Shown: positions 23,741-34,166, counted from the stretch's first letter. The stretch: 64,000 nt of DNA from Rutpela maculata (GCA_936432065.2 OW386292.2:11810918-11874917); one strand, 5' to 3'. Numbers and translations are program-made. The notes: generated from the letters alone by a model not told the origin.

Positions 23741-24300
23741 CCCGAATCTCAATATTTCTAGGACACTCTGTACAACCAAAGATTTATATGACCTATGAAA
23801 TTATTAATTTAATTAAGACTCGCATAATCTCTGTGTAATCTATAAGAGGCATCAATTGTAGGTGTTATTTATGTTATTTAATATTACCTTCACACTTATA
23901 AGATTTTAATTTATTAATAAATTAACCTAATCATGTAATTTGCATGAATATTATAAAATGAAACGGAAAAGGTGCAACTTCTTAGATAACACAAACGCAT
24001 CGTGGGAACGATTATCCTTTGGTTATGTAATGCGTAGAAATTTATTGTTACTAATTTTTATTGTCCTAGGAAACGAGTTTTCCGATAATATTATTATTAG
24101 CTCTATAAAAATATATTTTTAAAGTTACTAGTTAGCAATAAAAATTGTCGAGACTCTAGAGTAAACGAAAATGATAAATATAGCCATTCTATTAATAATT
24201 TTTTTATTGCAAATAAATAAATAACCAATTGACCTGGTGATCGTGTTTTTTTAACATGCTTTTATTAGGTCGACCTGTATCTAACTATGTAATAAGGTCT
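23741..24300. other. No gene seen
   Basis: AT-rich spacer. The plus-strand open frame at 23940-24122 shows no recognised domain. Confidence 0.4.
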
Positions 24301-24684
24301 AAGGAACTGAAGTTCACCTACTTCTAATTGCTGTATCATCATGAAATTTGGCAACTGTATGTAGCTCTGATGACAATACAATATAGTATACCCAATATGG
24401 CCACCGCTCCAAGATGGCGGATTATCATTTTCTTTACAAACCTCTTGAAAGAAAGGACTTGATAAGTAGAAAACAAATATTTCTGATCAAAACTTAAAAA
24501 TTCAAAATGGCGGCGTTAACATGGCGGATAGGTTTTATCAATTATGGTCGGATTCGATTGAAAATCGGTATCTGTGGGTTATCGAGGTTGCAGATTACAA
24601 TTATCCGGTCCAATATTATAATATTTTTAAAATGGCCGCCGCCCCAAGATGGCGGATTATCATTTTCGAAAAATAATGGTATAA
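24300..24684 (+). repeat. Tandem pair with AAGATGGCGG motif
   Basis: A 24-base text starting CCAAGATGGCGGATTATC is identical at 24409-24432 and 24644-24667, and the sequence before each copy is similar, so this is a diverged tandem duplication of about 235 bp. ATGGCGG or ATGGCCG words occur at least six times. No coding. Confidence 0.6.
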
Positions 24685-25490
24685 CCCAAGGAACAATTTT
24701 AGTTTCTTAAATGTATACAAGGGTGCTATGAAACTATTTATAAAATGCCTTGAAAAATCTATTTTGCTGTAACAATATCCTTAATACCATCATAAAGCGA
24801 CTTGTAGACTAAAAGGGCCCACCCTTATGAAGGTTGTTAAGGCCTTTTTAAATTCCATCATAAAACTCCTTAGTGAGGCATAGTGCTGCTCTTGTTCGGG
24901 CCGTTTTAAAACCTTTCTTAAAACCTATTTTAAAGCTGTCAGAAGCTTTTCTATTAGCTTCCTGCATTTCTAGAAAGCACCTAGAAGGCTACCTTAAAAC
25001 TGGTTTTTAAAACTCTCATAAGTCCATATTAGAACTGAGAAGCTATAAGAATGCCCACGAAGGAATCCAAATAATTTTATTATTGCATTTATTTTTTCTA
25101 AACTGATTTAAGCAAACACACCATCAGACTTATTGAAGATAAAATGGAATTTGAAATGTATAAAGCGTAGAGCACTATAACCTCTCTAATGCCGATTTAA
25201 AAGGTAATAAAAAGCCATCAGGTATGACAAAAAACTTAAAACCAACGGCAGTTTATCGTTAAAACTACATAAGAAAGGCCCAAAGAACAAGAGCCCCTCA
25301 GAAATAATAATGATTTTAATATCCATACAAAATTTGCATAGACACACGTAATCAGCAAATTTAAAGAAGTGGGCTGCTTCTCGGTTCCTACGGTAATTTT
25401 CAGTCGTTTCTTGTAATTCTACCTTAATTTGCTAACGAAGAAGTGATAATTATTGATAATTATAATAATAATAATAATAATAATAATAAT

Positions 25491-25959
25491 GTTTATTTAC
25501 CATCAATAAAAAACAAAATCGGGTTGTACATAAGGTAAGTAGTAATTACAAATAGAGAAAAAAATATAGTATAAAAAATATATAGTATAAAAATAATATC
25601 AAAAGTTTTGTTCAAAATCAACTAAAATTGGAATTGTAAAATATATACCTAATAGTAATAATTTACATATAGTGAACTTCGTAAATAAACAGGTAGAAAT
25701 AACCCACAAAAGAAAATCTTGTGGTGGGTTTATTAACCTAACTTATAAATTTACAATCTTGGATATTAATATAGTTTTATTAAAGTACATATAAAATGCA
25801 TTACTGATATTTAATGGTAGTTTGATACTGGGTGACGATTTTTGGTGAGGTGACATATATTAAGTAGTTTATTATTTAAATTAATATTATTTTTATTTTT
25901 TTTTCCGGAACAGTAATTTAAGGCAGTTAATATATATTTTTTTATTTACTTTTTTTAAT
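25491..25959 (-). other. LINE 3' UTR
   Basis: Non-coding stretch between the ORF2 stop codon and the (ATT)n tail on the minus strand. It is presumably the part recognised by the element's own RT. No stem-loop was worked out in detail. Confidence 0.6.
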
Positions 25960-28893
25960 TTATTCATTATAATTGTTTTTCATATCAATTAACTTGTGCG
26001 AAAATGTTCTAGTTTTTGATAATAACCATGATTTGATTTTAGATTTAAACATGGAATTGGAATTTAATAATCTTAAGCTAAGTGGTACTTGGTTGTATAC
26101 TTTCGGACCTAGAAAGTAAAAGCATCGCTGGGCTATCGTTTTTGTTACTTTTGGTATTACAAAAGAGCCTTGTCTATACCTTGTTGAATAAGAGTGCGTA
26201 ATACTAATTTTTGATTTAGATTTTTTCTGTTCCAAGATTAAAGAAGAGCAGTAAAGTTGTTTGATATCTAATATTTGTGCCAAAGAGTAGAGTGAATCAC
26301 TAGGATATAATAAATTTTTAGAAAATATTATTTTTAGAATCCATTTTTGAATAGTCTCTAAGTTCTTGATGTGTACATTGTAAGCTCCTCCCCAGGCGAT
26401 TATCCCATATCTTAGTTGGGATTCGACAAGTGCATAGTATATTGTTTTCATTTGTTTCAAATCTAGTATTTGCCTAAACTGTTTAAATTTGGATAGGAGA
26501 CTTCTAACTTTTTGTACTAAAGTGTTTATGTGTTTGTCCCATTTTAAGTTGTAATCAATTACGACACCTAGATATTTGATATCTAAAGTTTGTGGAATCT
26601 CAACAGAAACATCCTCGCAGTCGATTTTAAGTGCGGGAAGATCAGGGATTTTAGTTTTATTTATGGCAAATGGTAAATACTTTGTTTTATTAAAATTTAT
26701 AGTAAGCAGCCGAGAGTCGAACCATTTTTTTATATTTTTAAAGTCAGCTGTCACCTTCTCTAGGAGGGTTTCCCAGGTATTATCATAATAAAAAATGGCT
26801 GTATCGTCTGCGAAGCTTATTACTTGCCCTCTGGAACTCTGCAGAAATAGATTATTAACATATATATTGAATAATATCGGGCCAAGCACCGTGCCTTGAG
26901 GAACTCCACAAAGTACAAACCTTTCATCACTTATTGTGTCATTTATAGAGACCCTCTGAGTTCTTTGGGACAAGTAATTTTTAAAAAGATGCAAGCTTTT
27001 TCCACGAATTCCCTGGTCTTCGAGAGTATCTAGCAGTATACCATGATCCACTGTATCAAATGCTTTCGCAAGATCTACGAAGATACAAACTGCAGGTTTA
27101 CCTCCATCGAGGGCCTTGTATGCATTTGACGTAAGCTGCATAATTGCATCTTGCGTAGATTTGCCTTCTTGAAAACCAAATTGAGCATCTGATAGAATCT
27201 TGTACTTATTAAGGTAATTAACTAATCGATTTTTTATTAATGTTTCTAATATTTTAGTAAAGCTGGAAATTAAGGAAATGGGCCGATAGTTTGAACATTC
27301 GGTTTTTTCCCCACCCTTATACAAAGGTTTAATTAAGGCTGATTTAAATACGGATGGCCATGTACCTATTCTAATAATATTATTAAACAGTAGGCAGAGA
27401 GGTTTTGAGATATAATCTACAATCATTTTGAGCGTTTTGGAAGATATTTTGTCATCACCTGGTGCCTTATTTAGTTTAAGGTTCAAAATAATTGTCTTAA
27501 TTTCACTTTCATTAATTTCGGAGAGATAAAAGGAGTTACTCAAACGATTTTTAGGTTCATTAAAATTCTTTGGCTTTTTAATTTTGTTTGCTAGAGTTGG
27601 GCCTAGTTCAGAATAATATTTAACAAAAGAATTTGCTATTTGTTTAGGATCATTGATGATTCGATCGTCTATTTTAATTTCCTTAATACAATTTTTTTCG
27701 TAACTTTTTTTAGGGCATAATTCATTTAAGGTTTGCCAAAGATGTTTTGAGCTGTACTTGTTTTCTTCAATGACACTTTTGTAATATTTATTTTTAGTTT
27801 CTTTTATTAAATTATTTAAAATATTTCTATAATTTTTAAAATTTTTGCGCAGGTCTGTGTCCTCTGGATTTCGTTGACACATTTTATATAATTTATTTCT
27901 GTAATTTATGGATCTAATTAAGGAAGTTGTTATCCACTTTTTTCTTTTTCTTTGTGCCTCGTTTTTGAATTCAACAGTACAGTCGGAAATGAGATTTTTA
28001 ATTTTTTCTACGAATTTTTTTGTTAATAAATGAATGTCATCCGTTTTAAAGTTAATATCATTCCATGTTTCCAAACGAAATTTCTCAATTAGCTTATTAT
28101 AGTCAATAATATGTCTAGTTTCCATGTAGCTGGAATCTTTTACAGTATCCTCTATTTTAAACTGATATATAGTAGTATAATGATCTGTTATTAAAGTTTT
28201 AAGAATGATTGGTATTTGACTTGTACATATATTTTTTACAAATATGTGATCTAGACATGACTTAGATTCTCCTTGTACCCGGGTATTCTCGTTTATGGTA
28301 GATATAAACCCCTCCGCACTTAAGATATTTAAGTAATCTTGACAGAAATCAGATTCAGCTAAAATATTTATATTGATATCTCCTATGAAAATGCACTGTT
28401 CGTTGCCTCTTAGGTGTAGTTGTATATATTCCTTTAGATGAGTATTGAAGGTATACGGGCATAATGAGGGAGATCTGTATAGGCAGTTTATGATTAGATT
28501 TTTATCGAGTGATTTAATAGTGATTTTAATTACAGATACTTCATTAATTTTTAAAATTTCATATGTATAATTATGCTTACTTTTTATATATGCCACCACA
28601 CCATCATTTTGGTTTAATTTACTTTCGCTGTATATTATGTCGTATCCATCGATATTAAATGAGGCGGTATTGTATATATGCCAGGTTTCGGTCAGAACAA
28701 TACAATCAAAATCTAGTTTAAATTCATTTAGTAGGATTTGAAAATCATCAAAATTTTTTGCTATACTACGTATATTATTATGAATAACTCTAAAACCATT
28801 AAAACTACGTAATGCATTTTCACAATTAATAATTTCATCGTGAATAAAAGTCTCCTTATGGTTTCCACGGAAATCTCTTATAAAAGGATCCAT
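25960..28893 (-). CDS. LINE ORF2: endonuclease and reverse transcriptase
   Basis: A single open frame of 977 aa. Residues about 34-245 are an APE-type endonuclease: LTETW with Glu69, GDININ at 171-176, SCLDHIF with Asp215 and ITDHY with Asp237-His238. The RT spans about 470-790: KAPGDDKI, NYRPISL at 535-541, QFGFQEGKST at 571-580, VDLAKAFD with Asp607, GVPQGTVLGPILF at 663-675 and FADD at 694-697 with both catalytic aspartates. It nicks target DNA and copies element RNA at the nick. The C-terminus has no RNase H. There are no stops or frameshifts. It starts 91 bp after ORF1 ends, as in two-ORF LINEs. Confidence 0.95.
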   Translation of the reverse strand: MDPFIRDFRGNHKETFIHDEIINCENALRSFNGFRVIHNNIRSIAKNFDDFQILLNEFKLDFDCIVLTETWHIYNTASFNIDGYDIIYSESKLNQNDGVVAYIKSKHNYTYEILKINEVSVIKITIKSLDKNLIINCLYRSPSLCPYTFNTHLKEYIQLHLRGNEQCIFIGDININILAESDFCQDYLNILSAEGFISTINENTRVQGESKSCLDHIFVKNICTSQIPIILKTLITDHYTTIYQFKIEDTVKDSSYMETRHIIDYNKLIEKFRLETWNDINFKTDDIHLLTKKFVEKIKNLISDCTVEFKNEAQRKRKKWITTSLIRSINYRNKLYKMCQRNPEDTDLRKNFKNYRNILNNLIKETKNKYYKSVIEENKYSSKHLWQTLNELCPKKSYEKNCIKEIKIDDRIINDPKQIANSFVKYYSELGPTLANKIKKPKNFNEPKNRLSNSFYLSEINESEIKTIILNLKLNKAPGDDKISSKTLKMIVDYISKPLCLLFNNIIRIGTWPSVFKSALIKPLYKGGEKTECSNYRPISLISSFTKILETLIKNRLVNYLNKYKILSDAQFGFQEGKSTQDAIMQLTSNAYKALDGGKPAVCIFVDLAKAFDTVDHGILLDTLEDQGIRGKSLHLFKNYLSQRTQRVSINDTISDERFVLCGVPQGTVLGPILFNIYVNNLFLQSSRGQVISFADDTAIFYYDNTWETLLEKVTADFKNIKKWFDSRLLTINFNKTKYLPFAINKTKIPDLPALKIDCEDVSVEIPQTLDIKYLGVVIDYNLKWDKHINTLVQKVRSLLSKFKQFRQILDLKQMKTIYYALVESQLRYGIIAWGGAYNVHIKNLETIQKWILKIIFSKNLLYPSDSLYSLAQILDIKQLYCSSLILEQKKSKSKISITHSYSTRYRQGSFVIPKVTKTIAQRCFYFLGPKVYNQVPLSLRLLNSNSMFKSKIKSWLLSKTRTFSHKLIDMKNNYNE

Positions 28894-28983
28894 AATTCTT
28901 AGTTATTTATAAAGAAAGAACAAACGGGATAAAAAATAAGATTAAAAAATAATAACAAAATAATCTATAGATTTCTAGAAATA

Positions 28984-29817
28984 TTATTTACGTTTGAATT
29001 TTCCTGACGTAGCTGGTCCTATGGAGCCTCTCGCGTTACCTGCCACACTGCGTAAGCTGTAGTTGATCTCACCCCGTTTACTCGAATTTGGTGTTTTGCT
29101 GGGTATTTTATTTATCTCTTTCTTTTGGTGTACTATTTTTGGGGTTTGAATAAGTGATTGACTCTTGTCATCATTTATTGTAGCTTCCTCCTCTAAAGTG
29201 TTCGTTCCAGTTTTCTCTTCAAGACTTTTTAGATCCTCAACGGTATAGGCGATGTTGTTTATGATGAGTTTGTTGTTTCTAATTTTGGCGTCCAACTGCT
29301 GGTCTTTGGCTTGTTTTTGATGTTTTCTTAATACTGCTTGTTTCTCTCTATCCTCTTTTATTAAGTCACTTGATATGGAGACAGAACTGCCCTTCAATGT
29401 ATGTCCATTCTTTAAGATATCAATTTTTTTATGGAAATTAACAAATTTTACCATAATAGGCCTGGTATTCTGTGAATTCTTTCCAAATCTGTAGGCATGA
29501 TTGATTTCTGACTTGCATATGGGGACTTTGAGAGTATCAACAAATAATGATGTCACAATGTTGTAGATGTCCTCATCCTCACTTTCTTCAATCCCAAAAA
29601 TAAGTATGTTATTTTTTTTTGAATCTCTGGTTAAATTTTTTAGTTGTTCATTTAATTGTTTGTTTTTTTGTTCTAAATCATATATCTTTGAATTTGCCTG
29701 AGATAGTACAGTGGTCAAATTTTCGATCTTGCTTGAAATTTCACTTTCACTGAGTTTTATATCACATTTCAATTTTTTGTATAGATCATTTAGAGTAACA
29801 AGATCATCACCAGACAT
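28984..29817 (-). CDS. LINE ORF1: coiled-coil RNA-binding protein
   Basis: An open frame of 277 aa. Residues about 22-65 form a heptad-rich coiled coil (ending EQKNKQLNEQLKNL). Residues about 69-130 look like an RRM, with NNILIFGIEES and RPIMVKF as its two ribonucleoprotein-type strands. Residues about 130-200 correspond to the C-terminal domain of L1-like ORF1 proteins, and the tail is basic and Ser/Thr-rich. Such proteins coat element RNA as trimers and act as chaperones in the ribonucleoprotein particle. There is no zinc knuckle, which sets it apart from Jockey/I type gag-like ORF1. The frame is intact. Confidence 0.88.
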   Translation of the reverse strand: MSGDDLVTLNDLYKKLKCDIKLSESEISSKIENLTTVLSQANSKIYDLEQKNKQLNEQLKNLTRDSKKNNILIFGIEESEDEDIYNIVTSLFVDTLKVPICKSEINHAYRFGKNSQNTRPIMVKFVNFHKKIDILKNGHTLKGSSVSISSDLIKEDREKQAVLRKHQKQAKDQQLDAKIRNNKLIINNIAYTVEDLKSLEEKTGTNTLEEEATINDDKSQSLIQTPKIVHQKKEINKIPSKTPNSSKRGEINYSLRSVAGNARGSIGPATSGKFKRK

Positions 29818-30084
29818 TCTTTACTATTTGTTGTTTAAATTATAAGTTTTACAATCGGGCAGCCCCAATTGAAAGTAATAAATATATTTATTACTGCCAA
29901 ATGTTTGGTATTTTCGATGTCCCGGCCTAAGTAATCCTTATTACGCTGGTCGATCTCTGGCCCTTTCTGTTTCCTGGAAATCGGTCGGTCGCTTGATTCC
30001 GAACTGTAAGTTTGTACTATAGAATTTTACACTGCACTTTGTATATTAATAATTAATAGTCTCTTATTCACTTTTTGAATTTAA

Positions 30085-30111
30085 TTTTTTTTTTTTTTTT
30101 TTTTTTTTTTT
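30085..30111 (-). repeat. A27 tract in LINE 5' UTR
   Basis: Twenty-seven T on the plus strand, i.e. an A-run in the sense direction of the LINE, lie about 135 bp downstream of the predicted transcription start. An internal A-run in a 5' UTR is odd; it could be expansion of a short A-tract or mark an old chimeric junction. Confidence 0.7.
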
Positions 30112-30214
30112 CGTTTTGATACTGAATAACTTTGCCGTAATCCACTTTAATATTCACTACTTAAATTAATGGTTCCTTAGTCTTTTTGCAAGATTTGGCC
30201 CAGCGTTTTATTAG

Positions 30215-30249
30215 ACGTCCGCTCGGTACGATGGTCAATTTTAAACTGA
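30215..30249 (-). promoter_or_regulatory. LINE internal promoter: Inr plus DPE
   Basis: On the minus strand TCAGTT (30249-30244) matches the arthropod initiator TCA(G/T)T(C/T) with A at 30247. GGACGT lies at 30220-30215, exactly +28 to +33 from that A, and matches the downstream promoter element. TATA-less Inr+DPE promoters that start transcription at the first base of the element are known for Jockey and related LINEs. The exact spacing supports 30247 as the element's 5' end. Confidence 0.75.
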
Positions 30250-30341
30250 AATAATTGTGAGATTGACCTTGAATATTTTTATATAACAAGAAAAACATGG
30301 CCGGCCAACTAAAAACCTAATTGTCATTTTACAGCCCTCTC

Positions 30342-31099
30342 CAGTGTTGCCAGGTCTAGTGAAATTTCACGAGATCTGGTGATTTTTTAAAAATCTAGTG
30401 ATTGAGTGAAAACTTTTATGAAAATGCCCATTTTTAATGATTTTTGAATCATCCAATTTATTGCCCTCTACTGGTAGGTAGACAAACATTAAATTCGAGT
30501 TGCGATCCATTTAATACAGAACTGTTCACGTTAATCGCTACCACGGTCAGTAAACTCTACGGTTACCTCGATCAGCAGCTCTTAGACGAGAGAGACGCGC
30601 GGAGCGGGGAATCGAATGAAAGAGACAGGCATATCTGATTTCCGTGCAAAAGACATAGACAAAGATGCCTGTAGTGTCTACAGCTGACGTAGGCTGTAGA
30701 CCCTAACAGATTATCTTTCATTCGATTCCCCGCTCCGCACGTCTCTCTCGTCTAAAAGCTGCTAATTGAGGTAACCGTATAGTTTATTGACCGTGAATCG
30801 CTACAATCGAATAGCCTGGGCTCGTTGCCCCTAGCGTCTCGTAGACAAACTGTACTTTCTACTTACAAACCATTTAATACAATACAGAGTACGAAGTCTG
30901 GCAACGAAATAATCAGATAGAGGACGCTCAAAGCTATGCTGTGCTCAGAGAGCTCAAGATTACGTGTCCTACAGACACTGCAACTTTTGAAAATTAAAGA
31001 TGAGAGCTTTAATTTCAAATCTAGTGAAATTTTAGTAAGATTTAGTAACTTTCTAAAGCGTCGTCTGATAACTTTTACAATTTTGATCTGGCAATACTG
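30342..31099. mobile_element. hAT-like element with CAGTGTTGCCAG ends
   Basis: Begins CAGTGTTGCCAGGTC and ends with the complement of CAGTATTGCCAGATC. Flanks GCCCTCTC (30334-30341) and GTCCTCTC (31100-31107) agree in 7 of 8 bases, as expected of an ageing 8-bp hAT duplication. The interior has a second inverted repeat: arms near 30510-30625 and 30712-30800 share GGGGAATCGAATGAAAG and its complement. No transposase is readable. Confidence 0.75.
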
Positions 31100-31439
31100 G
31101 TCCTCTCATTAAACTATATATTCTAATAATGGTAATGACCTAGAACATTTACTCTAAATGAAGCCCTTTTAGTCTTTTTGTATACTATCACAAATAATCC
31201 CTTCCTTACAAAAAAGCAAATGCACTTGGCGAAGACCACATGGACTTGATAAAAGCTGTAATAAAACGTTTGGGACGTTGACATTTGATACAAAAAACTT
31301 AAAACTTAACCTCAAAATAATTTGTATGTGTGTGTGTTTTAACAGTCCTTTTAAAATGGCCATTCTTTTTTATTTTCTTCCACCTTTCCAAAAAAGACTT
31401 AATTACACATCAGTAAGTCGTGAAATGTTTTTAATTAAC

Positions 31440-31457
31440 ACACACACACACACACAT
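31440..31457. repeat. (CA)n microsatellite
   Basis: A simple CA dinucleotide run of about 16 bases. Confidence 0.8.
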
Positions 31458-32114
31458 GCATCAACGACACTTCAGACAGACATATTGTTTATTATTTTTA
31501 TAATAAATGTTTTATTGGGGTTTTGGAAAGTGTTTTATGGAATTAAAATTTGCCTTTTAGATTTATAGAGGCCTTTTTTTCTTCATAACGGTTTCATCAC
31601 AACATTTATCAAGGATGTTTTAAGAGTCTAATTTTGTAATGGCCTTTAATCAGTACAAATAGGCATTGAAAATGTCTAGTTTTAAAAAAGATTTAAAATG
31701 CATTTATGGCAAATATGTTAAAACCATAAAGAATAATTTAAAGCCTCTTTAAATCTAAATGGAATTTAAGACGTTCATAAAACTAATTAGCTTTATGGAG
31801 AGTTTTATGTAGGTTATGATAAATCCATTACAAATACATATTATACTAGAAGCAAATTAGCTTTATAATTAGGTCTTACAGAATGCTTTAAAACTTACTG
31901 TTAAGAGCAAGTATACTTGAAGCCTAAAAGGCCTTACACAACATCAATAAAGCACATGACTATTTCCTAACCCTGACAAACCTTTCTTAAAACCTCCTCA
32001 AGTCCAAATGACTTTTAAATTGTTCCTTGGGAAGCGAAGAAATTGTGTGTACCTTATTTAACGTTTATAAAATTTCCTACAATTTCTGTTTTTCCTGTCT
32101 GATATGATAAAATT

Positions 32115-32830
32115 TACAAATAGTGAGGAAAATAGCGCCATACACCCCAAAGAGGAAACACGAATCGGCTACGGACACGTGTTTCGGAATTATTGTTCCT
32201 CATCAGCGTAGCGTAGCAACAAAAAGGATCTAGAAAGGACAGATAAGAACAATAATTGAAGGTTGAAAGTACAGTACACAGTATTTGTGTATTCATATCT
32301 AGATCGGCCTATTTTAGACCTTCATCGACAGTCGGCCCATACAGTTCTATGTGGACTGCCCAATTTCAACCTGTCGAGTCAAATACAATAGGAAGGAATT
32401 AGTAGGGTCAAAACAAATTGTGAGGAAAGTAGCGCCATACACCCCAAAGAGGAAACACGAAGCAGCTACGGACACGTGTTTCGGAATTATCGTTCCTCAT
32501 CATTTGTTCATTGTTCATCATCATTATTGTTCTTCATTATTTGACTCGCCAGGTTGAAATTGGGCAGTCCACATAGACTGTCGGTGAAGGTCTAAAAGAG
32601 GCCGATCTAGATAAGAATGCACAAATAAGAGTACTGTGTTCTGTACTTTCAACATTCAATTATTGTTCCTATCTGTCCTTTCCAGATCCTTTTTGTTGCT
32701 ACGCTACGCTGATGAGGAACAATAATTCCGAAACACGTGTCCGTAGCTGCTTCGTGTTTCCTCTTTGGGGTGTATGGCGCTGTTTTCCTCACTATTTGTT
32801 TTTGACCCTAGTAATTCCTTCCTATAAAAT
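32115..32830. repeat. About 300-bp unit, direct partial copy plus inverted copy
   Basis: Unit A (32115-32412) restarts at about 32413 as a partial direct copy (TGAGGAAAGTAGCGCCATAC...CGTTCCTCAT). An inverted copy of the full unit then follows at 32545-32830. All three share CACGTGTTTCGGAATTAT or its complement. The order is direct, partial direct, inverted. Open frames on both strands mirror each other and are not genes. It may be part of a satellite or a complex terminal repeat. Confidence 0.75.
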
Positions 32831-33240
32831 TTACATTTTTTACGTTTCATTCGAAAATGAGAAATATCCAGAGTATAGTGGAAAGCTTATTCAGTTTTCT
32901 CGAGTTTGTTCTTTATCTGTCGTTCTATGATTAAAATAAAGCTTGCTATGACCTGAAGTTCGCAATAGCCACATTCCATTTGAAATAGGCGATTTAATGG
33001 AGGTCGAAGTTGGACCGCATTTTCCGGACATGTATATTTTGGAGCATTGGTTCTTTAGATGGGGAATGATATTGAAAGTTACCTTAAAATAATGAATAGG
33101 ATTCGAATCCGGCATAAAAAATATGGCATGCTATTTAAAATAAGGAAGTTGATGTATAACCGGTATAACCCGAAGTGTCTCATACGTGACTTTATTTTCA
33201 TTAAATAGAGCACCCCTGAACTCTCTTCCTAAAGTAGGGG

Positions 33241-33782
33241 TATCGATAAGCTAAGAAAATTGACCCCAATTTAACTATATATTTTTTTTTATATTTCTCA
33301 TTATTTTAGTAAAATACAGGCCACTAACTTGACGCTACAATAAATTAAAAGTAAGAATGACGTTTTCTTCACGAGAAAAATCGACAAACCAAGGTCAAAA
33401 TGGCTTTTTTTGGAAAATTGTACCCTTTTTTTACTATATCGAGTTTTTTTAGACATGAGCGCATTTTTTTAGCATGGTGATTTTTTTACGTTGTTCTTTA
33501 GACGTCAACAAAAATAAAAATACAAGAATTAAACTGCTAAAAAAATGCGCTCATGTCTAAAACAAACTCGATATAGTTAAAAAAAGGGTACAATTTTACA
33601 AAAAAGCCATTTTGACCTCAGTTTGTCGATTTTTCTCGTGAAGAAAACGTAGTCATTTTTACTTTCAATTTATTGTAGCGTTAAGTTAGTGTCCTGTATT
33701 TTACTAAAATAATGAGAAATACAAAAAAATATATAGTTAAATTTTTTGTCATATTGGGATCAATTTTCTTAGCTTATCGATA
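33241..33782. repeat. Palindromic MITE
   Basis: Ends TATCGATAAGCTAAGAAAAT and its complement. The arms (about 235 bp) match through words such as ATGAGCGCATTTTTTTAGCA and CACGAGAAAAATCGACAAAC. The centre lies near 33500. No coding. I do not see a convincing target duplication. Confidence 0.8.
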
Positions 33783-33927
33783 TCTCTCCATTTCAGTTTC
33801 AAATTATTTGTAATTTTTCTAAAACACCTAATAGGCCACTAACCGTGATGCACCCTGTATAACAGTTGCTTCCACTGTAACTGTTTGAAATACTCCATAT
33901 TATCAACAATAAAAAAAAAAAAACTAT

Positions 33928-34166
33928 CCCAGTAAGCACACTAACGTGAATAGGTAATACGTGAAAATTATTCCAGAAACAACGTTAAATCAACGCTCAA
34001 ATGTCGCTGGTTTCAAATGTAATGTAACGTTTCACGTTAATTAACGTTGAAAAAACGTGTAGCTGAATGTTCGACCAATTATTACACGTAAAAATCAACC
34101 TACTAACGAGTATTTAACCAAATTACGTTAGATACGCGTTAAACACACGTGTGTGTGCTTACTGGG
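33928..34166. mobile_element. MITE with CCCAGTAAGCACAC ends, ACGT-rich
   Basis: A 239-bp segment with exact 14-bp terminal inverted repeats, CCCAGTAAGCACAC and GTGTGCTTACTGGG. AT flanks both sides. The tetranucleotide ACGT occurs about ten times inside, mostly as ACGTTA, ACGTGA or ACGTGT. Non-coding. Superfamily not recognised. Confidence 0.8.

Larger units (their letters stand above)
25462..30247 (-). mobile_element. Intact-looking two-ORF non-LTR retrotransposon
   Basis: Full-length LINE on the minus strand. It has a 430-bp 5' UTR starting at a predicted initiator, ORF1 (277 aa), a 90-bp gap, ORF2 (977 aa), a 3' UTR of about 470 bp and a tail of (ATT)n (25462-25490). Endonuclease and RT motifs are complete, there is no RNase H domain, and ORF1 has L1/CR1-like organisation. 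It fits the CR1/Jockey group; I cannot fix the clade by eye. No long target duplication is visible. It is the only complete element in the window. Confidence 0.9.
24685..32031. mobile_element. Element with CCCAAGGAACAATTT ends, host of nested insertions
   Basis: CCCAAGGAACAATTT at 24685-24699 is exactly complementary to AAATTGTTCCTTGGG at 32017-32031. The sequence just inside each end has the same odd style (many TTTAAAAC, ATAAAAC and AAGGCCTT words). Between the ends lie the intact LINE and an hAT element, so the original element was probably about 1.8 kb. I do not see a target duplication and do not recognise a transposase. The pairing of the two ends is inferred. Confidence 0.5.
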
